Assembly: GCA_027459365.1 (NCBI GenBank)
Contig: DAIDIM010000137.1
Location: forward strand, 1 to 11,254
Source of the DNA: Chlamydiota bacterium
GTDB taxonomy: Bacteria; Chlamydiota; Chlamydiia; Chlamydiales; SM23-39
Length of the DNA: 11,254 bases
Direction: 5' to 3'
Positions within the stretch are counted from its first letter, which is position 1. Every line of letters begins with the position of its first letter. Positions 5,849 through 11,254 of the stretch are shown piece after piece. The translations under genes and the position numbers were made by a program. The notes beneath the pieces were generated by a model that ran no database searches, was not told where the DNA came from, and saw only the letters and a program-made list of their open reading frames with translations.

Positions 5849-6784
5849 ATGGGGTTCTTCTCAAAAGTAAAACCGAATATTAAAATCCAAACGACTAAGA
5901 AGGATGGATTTAGTGGCTGGGTGAAATGCTCGGGATGTTCTGAGCTTGTCCACGCAAGCGAACTTGGCGCGCATTGTAACTGTTGCCCAAAGTGCGGGTA
6001 TCACTATCGTCTTTCCTGGAAACAGAGGGTTGATCTTCTCATTGATGATCAGACATTTATTGAGCTTTTTACAAATGTGAAACCTGTCGATTCTTTAGAA
6101 TTTGTTGATACTGAATCCTATGCGTCGAGATTGAGCGCCGCACAACAGAAAACAAAACGAGATGATGCGATTTGCACCGGGACCGGTCTTTTGAATGGGC
6201 AGGAAGTTGCACTAGCTGTTCTCGACTTTTCTTTCATGGGTGGGTCGATGGGATCAGTCGTGGGAGAGCGTTTGACTCTTCTCATTGAGCTAGCATTGGT
6301 GAAAAAAATTCCTTTAATCATTGTCTCTGCTTCGGGTGGCGCTCGAATGCAGGAGTCTGTTTTATCTCTGATGCAGATGGCCAAAACTTCAGCTGCCCTT
6401 TCAAAATTGCATCTAGCCAGAATTCCTTATATTTCTGTTTTGACCAATCCGACAACAGGAGGGGTCACAGCATCCTTTGCAACGCTTGGCGATATCATTA
6501 TCGCAGAACCTGATGCCTTGATTGCTTTTGCAGGTCCTCGGGTTGTTGAGCAGACAATTGGCCAGAAATTGCCTCCCAAAGCACAAAAATCTGAGTTCTT
6601 ACTTGAAAAAGGGATGATTGATTGTATTGTGAAGCGTTCTGAATTAAAGGGAAAGCTCTCTGCTTTTATCCATTTTCTTTCAAGAAATCAACGGTTTGCA
6701 AAAAAAGATCTTGGACAAAAAATTCCGCACGGTTTAAAAGAACTATTAAAATTAGCGGAAGAGTCTTCGTGTTTGAAAAAGTAA
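5849..6784 (+). CDS. accD: Acetyl-CoA carboxylase carboxyltransferase beta subunit
   Basis: With AccA it transfers the carboxyl group from biotin carboxyl carrier protein to acetyl-CoA, giving malonyl-CoA for fatty acid synthesis. 311 residues, normal length. The N-terminal zinc ribbon is C27-x2-C30-x15-C46-x2-C49, the same spacing as in E. coli AccD. The carboxyltransferase (crotonase-like) core includes FSFMGGSMGSVVGER at about 126-140, SASGGARMQE at about 158-167, LMQMAKTSAAL, TNPTTGGVTASFA, and FAGPRVVEQTIGQKLP. The start at 5849 matches the position of the E. coli start relative to the zinc ribbon. It overlaps dut by 16 bases, so the two are translated from one message. An unusually structured 186-bp gap lies upstream. 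Confidence 0.96.
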   Translation: MGFFSKVKPNIKIQTTKKDGFSGWVKCSGCSELVHASELGAHCNCCPKCGYHYRLSWKQRVDLLIDDQTFIELFTNVKPVDSLEFVDTESYASRLSAAQQKTKRDDAICTGTGLLNGQEVALAVLDFSFMGGSMGSVVGERLTLLIELALVKKIPLIIVSASGGARMQESVLSLMQMAKTSAALSKLHLARIPYISVLTNPTTGGVTASFATLGDIIIAEPDALIAFAGPRVVEQTIGQKLPPKAQKSEFLLEKGMIDCIVKRSELKGKLSAFIHFLSRNQRFAKKDLGQKIPHGLKELLKLAEESSCLKK

Positions 6785-7215
6785 CAGTGCCTATCCTTGC
6801 CCAGGATCCAGAATTGATTCCAACCTATGCAACCGAATTTTCTTCTGGTTGTGACGTGCGCGCGGACATTCTGGAAAATGTGATCATTCCACCTGGAGAA
6901 TCTGCAATTATTCCGACAGGACTGCGTGTAGAAATTCCTGCAGGATACGAGATTCAGGTGAGACCCAGAAGTGGATATGCCGCAAAACATCAAATCACTG
7001 TCTTAAATACTCCGGGAACAATCGATGCAGATTATCGTGGAGAAATTTGCGTGATTATGATCAATCATGGAAAAAAACCTTTCGTGATCGAACCGAAAAT
7101 GCGGATCGCACAATTGGTGCTCGCTCCCGTATTACAAGCAATCTTCATACAAAAAGAACTATTGGCTGCGACATGCCGAGGCGAAGGACGATTTGGCCAC
7201 ACAGGCGCGCAATAA
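6769..7215 (+). CDS. dut: Deoxyuridine 5'-triphosphate nucleotidohydrolase (dUTPase)
   Basis: Hydrolyses dUTP to dUMP, keeping uracil out of DNA and feeding dTMP synthesis. 148 residues from the GTG at 6769, preceded by GGAAGAG and lying inside the accD tail. All five trimeric dUTPase motifs are present: SSGCDVRA (25-32), PRSG (66-69), GTIDADYRGEI (83-93) with catalytic D86, RIAQLVLAPV (112-121), and the C-terminal phosphate-binding RGEGRFGHTG (137-146). Motif five normally reads RGxGGFGSTG; here R replaces the second glycine and H the serine, the latter a change that I recall from chlamydial enzymes. Motif one has Cys28 where small or hydrophobic residues are usual. It is likely functional. 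Confidence 0.94.
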   Translation: MFEKVTVPILAQDPELIPTYATEFSSGCDVRADILENVIIPPGESAIIPTGLRVEIPAGYEIQVRPRSGYAAKHQITVLNTPGTIDADYRGEICVIMINHGKKPFVIEPKMRIAQLVLAPVLQAIFIQKELLAATCRGEGRFGHTGAQ

Positions 7216-7258
7216 TCCACTGGCTACATTTTTCAGGCCATTGAAAAAAAAGGGGATC

Positions 7259-7708
7259 ATGAGAATTTCTAATTATCTCGATTCTCAACTGATTACTTTT
7301 TTGACTCAAGAAGTGCGAGATGAAGCAATCGATGCATTGATCAACCTTCTGGATGCAAAAGGATACTTAGTTGATAAACAGCCCTTTCGGGATGCCATTC
7401 TTTATAGAGAAAGCCTTGTTTCAACAGGCATTGGGATGGGAATCGCCATTCCTCATGCGAAGATGAAAAACATCGATCAGTTTTTCATAGCGGTCGGAAT
7501 TCAGCAATACAAGGGAATTGAATGGAATGCGCTCGATAAGGCTCCTGTTCGGATTGTTTTTATGATTGGTGGCCCAGAAGGTAAGCAAACCGAATATCTC
7601 CAAATTTTATCGATGCTTACAACTGCAATTCGAGATGTGGAGTTGAGAAAAAAGATTTTAAAAGCGAAAACCTCTCAAGAAGTCTTCGATCTTTTTGCCG
7701 AAAGTTAG
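7259..7708 (+). CDS. ptsN: PTS EIIA-type regulatory protein (PtsN, first copy)
   Basis: 149 residues from the ATG at 7259, which has AGGGG a few bases ahead; the longer reading from TTG at 7193 overlaps the end of dut and lacks a binding site. The fold is the fructose/mannitol-type EIIA domain, whose histidine receives phosphate from HPr or NPr. The active site is GIAIPHAK with H66 the expected phosphorylated residue. The sequence start (ISNYLDSQLITFL…RDEAIDALINLL) matches nitrogen-PTS EIIA proteins. No sugar-permease EIIB or EIIC genes are present here, so a regulatory role is more likely than sugar transport, as proposed for the paired ptsN genes of Chlamydia. It lies 43 bases after dut, probably co-transcribed. 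Confidence 0.88.
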   Translation: MRISNYLDSQLITFLTQEVRDEAIDALINLLDAKGYLVDKQPFRDAILYRESLVSTGIGMGIAIPHAKMKNIDQFFIAVGIQQYKGIEWNALDKAPVRIVFMIGGPEGKQTEYLQILSMLTTAIRDVELRKKILKAKTSQEVFDLFAES

Positions 7709-7756
7709 CACATTTTTGGACCGGTCGGAGTATAAACTTTTTTTTTAATTTGTACT

Positions 7757-7776
7757 TTGTTATCTTCCGATAACAA
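7757..7776 (+). promoter_or_regulatory. Perfect inverted repeat directly before the ribosome binding site of the HTH-EIIA gene
   Basis: TTGTTATC, a TTCC loop and GATAACAA form an 8-bp perfect stem. It ends one base before the GAGG ribosome binding site (7778-7781) of the gene starting at 7787. As RNA it would be a compact hairpin abutting the ribosome site; as DNA it is a symmetric site of the kind that a dimeric HTH protein could bind. A nine-T run (7738-7746) and a short palindrome GACCGGTC (7719-7726) lie just upstream. Function is not shown. Confidence 0.45.
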
Positions 7777-7786
7777 TGAGGTATAT

Positions 7787-8464
7787 ATGGATTTGAAACT
7801 TCGAGACGTTGCAGAATTGTTGAATGTGTCTGAGGCGACTGTAGGTAGATGGATCGATGAGGATCGAATCCCGTATTATCGTTTGAATCAAGAATTTCGC
7901 TTTAGTCGACATGAGATTGAAAACTGGGTTTTGAGTGCCAAACAAGATGGTTTCACAACTGAAGAAAGTTTAGGAACGCAGCACTTTGGACTTTATCGCG
8001 CCATTCATAAAGGGAATGTCTATGAAGACATTCCAGGCGATACGAAGGAAGATGTGATTCGCAATGCAGTTGAACTGATCGCAAAAGACATCCATCTCGA
8101 TGCAGAGGTCATTACCGAGTTGCTCCTCGATCGAGAAACGTTGATGCCTACAGCTCTTTCTAATGGAGTAGCAGTCCCTCACACACGCGATTTTTTAATT
8201 CCCGAATCATTTGATGTCGTTGCCGTTGTCTTTCCTAGAAATCCGATTGAATTTGGAGCACTTGATGGTCAGAAAGTAGATGTCCTCTTTTTCTTGTTTG
8301 CTTGCGATGATAAACGGCATCTCCATTTGCTTGCAAAACTTGCCCATTTCAGTCGCAATCGTGAGAATCTCACATATCTCCATACCCATCCAACAAAAGT
8401 AAAACTGCTCGAATATATTAAGGACTGGGAAAGTAGCCTTAACAGAGGTCTAATGCCAAAGTAA
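7787..8464 (+). CDS. ptsN: HTH-EIIA fusion protein (PtsN, second copy)
   Basis: 225 residues from the ATG at 7787, with GAGG five bases ahead; an earlier in-frame start at 7757 would lie within the inverted repeat. Residues 2-50 are an excisionase/MerR-like winged helix-turn-helix (LRDVAELLNVSEATVGRWIDEDRIPYY…FRFSRHEIENWV). Residues of about 85-215 are an EIIA domain with the phosphorylation motif GVAVPHTR, H132, and a second conserved histidine region DDKRHLHLLAKLAHFSR. The combination suggests a DNA-binding or partner-binding module whose activity changes with phosphorylation. The same HTH-EIIA architecture next to a plain EIIA is what I recall for the paired C. trachomatis genes CT290 and CT291. 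Targets are unknown; the inverted repeat just upstream and the transporter downstream are candidates. Confidence 0.87.
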   Translation: MDLKLRDVAELLNVSEATVGRWIDEDRIPYYRLNQEFRFSRHEIENWVLSAKQDGFTTEESLGTQHFGLYRAIHKGNVYEDIPGDTKEDVIRNAVELIAKDIHLDAEVITELLLDRETLMPTALSNGVAVPHTRDFLIPESFDVVAVVFPRNPIEFGALDGQKVDVLFFLFACDDKRHLHLLAKLAHFSRNRENLTYLHTHPTKVKLLEYIKDWESSLNRGLMPK

Positions 8465-8476
8465 TACGCGCAGAAT

Positions 8477-10207
8477 ATGCGAAATAAGGGATTTCATTTT
8501 GAATATTATCCACGACGGAAGTCGTTTTTAAGAAATATTCACTCAGGATTTGCTGATTTTATTCTAATCCTTTTAGCGGCTCTTCTCATTTTTGGCTTCA
8601 TCTTCTATGTACAACATGTATTTTCGCCTTATCAAGAAAAAGTGGAAATCAATCTTTCTGCTTGGCATTTGCCAAAATATACCTTTTTTTCTCTGTGCCG
8701 TGGTCTTTTGGCCTATCTGCTTTCTTTAATTTTCGCCCTCCTATGGGGTTTTTGGGTGGCGAAAGATCGGTTAGCTGAACGTACTGTGTTACCTATTCTC
8801 GATATCATGCAGAGTATCCCTTTTCTGGGGTTTTTACCCGGCGTTGTTCTCCTCTTTGTCCATTTATTCCAGTCTACAAATTTCGGGCTTGAGCTTGCAG
8901 CGATCATGATTATGTTTACAAGTCAGGTTTGGAATATGGCTTTTGGCGTTTACCATTCGATTCGGACTGTGCCCATTACAGCAAATGAGGCTGCAGACAT
9001 ATATGGTTTTAGCGGATGGCAGAAAGTGAAATGGGTTGAGCTCCCTTTTGCCACTTTATCCCTTTCTTGGAATAGCATAATGAGTATGGCAGGCTGTTGG
9101 TTTCTCTTAATGGTGAACGAAGCGTTTAAGTTAGGCAATAGAGATTTTCAGTTGCCTGGCCTTGGTTCTTATATGAGCGTTGCTGCAAATCATGGAGATA
9201 TTTTTGCTATAATCACGGCAATGATTGCGATGATTGTCTTGATTATCCTTTTGGATCAATTTCTGTGGAGGCCACTTGTTACATGGTCGCAAAAATTTAG
9301 AATTGAAGATACTGCTCCTTCGACAATTACTGAAACTTGGTTTTTAAATGTCTTGAATAATTCCTATATCATTGGAGCAAATCGGCGGTTGGGTCATCGC
9401 TTTAGCAAGGAAATTCAAAATTGGCAAGCAAGTTTGAAAACGGCATCTCATCATCAGATATCTAAAATCGTCAGTCGGATTTGCATTGTCATTTTATTTG
9501 CGCTCATCATTGCAGCGGTATACTCTGTGATCCGCTTGATTCTTCCTGTTACCTTTGATGAGTGGAAGCACTTGGGGACTATGCTCCTTTACACATTCAT
9601 TCGCGTCCTGATTTGTCTCATCATCAGCCTTCTGATCGCAGTTCCCATTGGACTCATGATTGGTCTTTCTGAAAAGAATTTGAGGTTATTCGAGCCTTTG
9701 ATTCAGATTGGCGCCTCCTTTCCTGCCACTCTTCTTTTCCCAGTGATTGTTTTACTTATGAATATTTTGGGAATTTCTCTTGCCATTGGGAGTGTAGTCT
9801 TGATGCTCATGGGTAGTTTTTGGTATGTATTTTTAAATGTGATTGCAGGAGCAAAAGCTATGCCGTCAGATTTAAGAGAAGTTGCTGCCAATTTTCAATT
9901 TAGTACGAAACAGACTTTTTTTTGGCTCCATCTACCTGCGATTTTCCCCTATTTAATTGTTGGAATTATGACTGCCGCAGGTGGTGCATGGAATGCAAGC
10001 GTTGTTTCTGAATATGTGAACTATAGAAATAAGGTGATGACAACGCCTGGTATTGGATCTGCGATAGAACTTGCAGCGCAACACAACAATATGCATTTAC
10101 TTGCAGCATCCATCCTTGTTTTATCGGCGTTTGTTGTGATCATCAATTATTGTGTTTGGTTAAGAGTTTACCATTATTCCGAAAAACGGTTTGCGATAAA
10201 TAATTAA
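8477..10207 (+). CDS. ABC transporter permease, two fused permease domains (nitrate/taurine-type anion family)
   Basis: 576 residues forming two copies of the binding-protein-dependent permease domain in one chain. N-terminal half: hydrophobic segments at about 27-48, 72-95, 104-130, 138-158, 196-216 and 240-262, with the cytoplasmic EAA loop EAADIYGFSGWQKVKWVELP at 171-190 that docks on the ATPase. C-terminal half: segments at about 332-356, 368-397, 410-455, 490-510 and 540-563, with a second loop at 468-491 (REVAANFQFSTKQ…HLPAIFP). A linker of about 70 residues (265-331) joins them. This layout matches duplicated permeases of the nitrate/taurine/bicarbonate group (COG4986 type). Start ATG at 8477 is 12 bases after the previous stop and has no good Shine-Dalgarno, so coupling is likely. 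The substrate cannot be read from the sequence. Confidence 0.88.
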   Translation: MRNKGFHFEYYPRRKSFLRNIHSGFADFILILLAALLIFGFIFYVQHVFSPYQEKVEINLSAWHLPKYTFFSLCRGLLAYLLSLIFALLWGFWVAKDRLAERTVLPILDIMQSIPFLGFLPGVVLLFVHLFQSTNFGLELAAIMIMFTSQVWNMAFGVYHSIRTVPITANEAADIYGFSGWQKVKWVELPFATLSLSWNSIMSMAGCWFLLMVNEAFKLGNRDFQLPGLGSYMSVAANHGDIFAIITAMIAMIVLIILLDQFLWRPLVTWSQKFRIEDTAPSTITETWFLNVLNNSYIIGANRRLGHRFSKEIQNWQASLKTASHHQISKIVSRICIVILFALIIAAVYSVIRLILPVTFDEWKHLGTMLLYTFIRVLICLIISLLIAVPIGLMIGLSEKNLRLFEPLIQIGASFPATLLFPVIVLLMNILGISLAIGSVVLMLMGSFWYVFLNVIAGAKAMPSDLREVAANFQFSTKQTFFWLHLPAIFPYLIVGIMTAAGGAWNASVVSEYVNYRNKVMTTPGIGSAIELAAQHNNMHLLAASILVLSAFVVIINYCVWLRVYHYSEKRFAINN

Positions 10208-10209
10208 TT

Positions 10210-11031
10210 ATGAGCGAAGAACCACTTTTCGAAACAAGAGAGATTTTTAAAGATTTTGATGAGCCACATGGTGAAGTTTTACATGTGCTCGAGAACGTTT
10301 CATTTCAAATGTATCCGAATGAAGTTGTTGCGATTATCGGCCCTTCCGGTTGTGGAAAATCAACCCTTCTTCGCATCATTGCAGGGCTGATTCCCGCAAC
10401 AAGAGGTGAGGTCATCTTTCATGGGAAAAAAATTGTCGGGCTCATGCCAGGCATCTCCATGATCTTCCAAAATTTTGCCCTTTATCCTTGGAAGACTGTG
10501 CAAGAAAATATTGAAATGGCGCTCAAAGCGGTCCATGCATCCACTGCTGATATGGAAAGCAAAACCAAAGAGGCAATTTCAATCATCGGCCTCGACGGTT
10601 TTCAGGAATCCTATCCGCGAGAGATATCAGGTGGAATGAAGCAGCGAGTGGGTATTGCAAGGGCGCTTGTCCGTTGCCCTGAAATGCTTTTTATGGATGA
10701 ACCATTTAGCAATCTCGATGCATTTACATCTGAGGCCTTGCGCGGACAGCTCATGAAAATCTTCCAAGAAAAAAAATGGGGGATAAAATCGATCCTTTTA
10801 GTTTCTCATGACATTTATGAGGTGGCCTATATGGCCGATCGGATCATCGTGATGGGAACCAATCCTGCGACAATCCATAAAATCCTCGAAAATAAGCTTT
10901 CAAGACCTAGAGATTACCAATCCCCCGATTTCTTAAACCTAGTCAGGCAGATGCATGACATGTATAAAGAAATCGCCCCCAATCGCCCTCCACAAAAAGA
11001 GAAAAAAAACCATTCAACGGATCAACCGTAA
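10210..11031 (+). CDS. ABC transporter ATP-binding protein (NitT/TauT type)
   Basis: 273 residues. It powers the fused permease just upstream; only two bases separate the stop and start, with no Shine-Dalgarno, so translation is probably coupled. Motifs are complete: Walker A GPSGCGKST at 44-52, Q-loop IFQNFALYPW with Q87, signature SGGMKQR at 140-146, Walker B MLFMDE at 159-164 with catalytic E164, D-loop SNLD at 167-170, and switch histidine H200 in LLVSHD. The Q-loop region and the following YPWKTV are typical of the TauB/SsuB/NrtD group. The tail (about 230-273) is charged and ends PPQKEKKNHSTDQP; it lacks the extra C-terminal domain found on some ATPases paired with duplicated permeases. 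Its last 18 bases overlap the convergent P-type ATPase gene. No substrate-binding protein gene follows. Confidence 0.92.
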   Translation: MSEEPLFETREIFKDFDEPHGEVLHVLENVSFQMYPNEVVAIIGPSGCGKSTLLRIIAGLIPATRGEVIFHGKKIVGLMPGISMIFQNFALYPWKTVQENIEMALKAVHASTADMESKTKEAISIIGLDGFQESYPREISGGMKQRVGIARALVRCPEMLFMDEPFSNLDAFTSEALRGQLMKIFQEKKWGIKSILLVSHDIYEVAYMADRIIVMGTNPATIHKILENKLSRPRDYQSPDFLNLVRQMHDMYKEIAPNRPPQKEKKNHSTDQP

Positions 11032-11254
11032 ACTATTCAGCCCCACGATGACTGTTCCCCCTTCATGCATGATCACAGCTGCCCATAATGGGACAAATCC
11101 GAGAAGAGCGGGGATGGTTGCAAAGCAGATCACCCCTAGCGCAAGTATGAGATTTTGTTTAACAATTCGTTTTGGCAGCCGGCCATTGCGCAACGCTCCG
11201 GACCATGGGCTGCCGGTCCACTTTCCGTGTCCTGGCGGGACCGTGTCCATATGG
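11014..11254 (-). CDS. Heavy-metal P-type ATPase, C-terminal fragment
   Basis: Minus-strand frame ending at TGA (11016-11014). The last 51 residues, RIVKQNLILALGVICFATI…PLWAAVIMHEGGTVIVGLNSLRLIR, match the final two membrane helices of zinc/cadmium/copper exporting P1B ATPases, including the conserved M-HEG-T motif followed by LNSLRL. The normal upstream sequence (end of the phosphorylation and hinge domains) is absent: the frame continues upstream as HMDTVPPGHGKWTGSPWSGA, which does not resemble the family. Homology therefore begins at about 11173. The gene converges on and overlaps the ABC ATPase. A zntA-like gene is known in Chlamydia, so the metal ATPase part itself fits the genome. Confidence 0.7.
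   Translation of the reverse strand, partial: HMDTVPPGHGKWTGSPWSGALRNGRLPKRIVKQNLILALGVICFATIPALLGFVPLWAAVIMHEGGTVIVGLNSLRLIR
11174..11254. other. GC-rich terminal segment of unknown origin
   Basis: About 68% G+C by hand count over 81 bases, against about 47% in the adjoining 143 bases. It is open in several frames but none is recognisable. It contains the short inverted repeat GGACC/GGTCC at 11200-11219. It interrupts the P-type ATPase frame at the point where conserved sequence should continue. It is most likely a foreign or chimeric contig end. Confidence 0.5.

Noticed and set aside
7716..7736. TTGGAC and TATAAA as a promoter for the HTH-EIIA gene
   Set aside because: Spacing is only 9 bases, too short for a sigma-70-type promoter.
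7701..7746. Intrinsic terminator ending in the nine-T run after ptsN
   Set aside because: The only nearby symmetric sequence (GACCGGTC) has no loop, and AAAGTT/AACTTT is too short and far apart for a convincing stem.
1..11254. CRISPR arrays, tRNA or rRNA genes, phage attachment sites
   Set aside because: No regularly spaced direct DNA repeats, no tRNA-like arm pattern and no rRNA-like sequence were seen on either strand.

Overview
The window reads as a piece of a chlamydial genome, most likely an environmental (Parachlamydiales-like) member. The main reason is gene order. A CT296-like gene, rnc, radA, sodA, accD, dut, ptsN and a second HTH-bearing ptsN sit side by side, and the same set (about CT290 to CT298, as I recall the numbering) is clustered in Chlamydia trachomatis. 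Moderate-to-low GC, an autotransporter-type outer membrane protein with a repeated passenger, and overlapping or tightly packed genes all fit. The phosphosugar mutase that I recall as CT295 is absent from this stretch.

Layout. Positions 1 to about 220 encode an internal piece of a CusA-type metal efflux pump, with GC-rich codon choice. It breaks off abruptly into a 5'-truncated autotransporter gene (about 218-2167) made of roughly 49-residue repeats followed by a C-terminal beta barrel. A 169-bp fold-back element with 24-bp terminal inverted repeats (2167-2335) lies between the autotransporter and the convergent CT296-like gene (2382-2891, minus). That gene diverges from rnc (2947-3654), which overlaps radA (3651-5018). 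sodA (5057-5662) has its own promoter. A 186-bp gap with a long imperfect hairpin and a promoter predicted to start almost at the ATG leads to accD (5849-6784), which overlaps dut. Then come two PTS EIIA-type proteins, the second fused to a DNA-binding HTH domain, a fused two-domain ABC permease and its ATPase (to 11031). The minus-strand 3' end of a heavy-metal P-type ATPase overlaps the ATPase gene tail, and its upstream side runs into about 80 bp of much GC-richer sequence that does not look like P-type ATPase.

Function. The core is housekeeping: RNA processing (rnc), recombination repair (radA), superoxide defence (sodA), fatty-acid initiation (accD), dUTP removal (dut) and phosphotransfer-type regulation (two ptsN). 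The downstream permease and ATPase form a nitrate/taurine-family importer with no binding protein in view. The co-directional run from accD through the ABC ATPase could be one or two transcription units.

Both ends look chimeric: GC-richer sequence is joined to chlamydial sequence in the middle of a gene. Contig-end misassembly is the simplest explanation, but real recombination cannot be excluded from the sequence alone. The observations most worth a second look are the fold-back element, the hairpin next to the ribosome binding site of the HTH-EIIA gene, the CT296-like protein, and the importer downstream of two PTS regulators.
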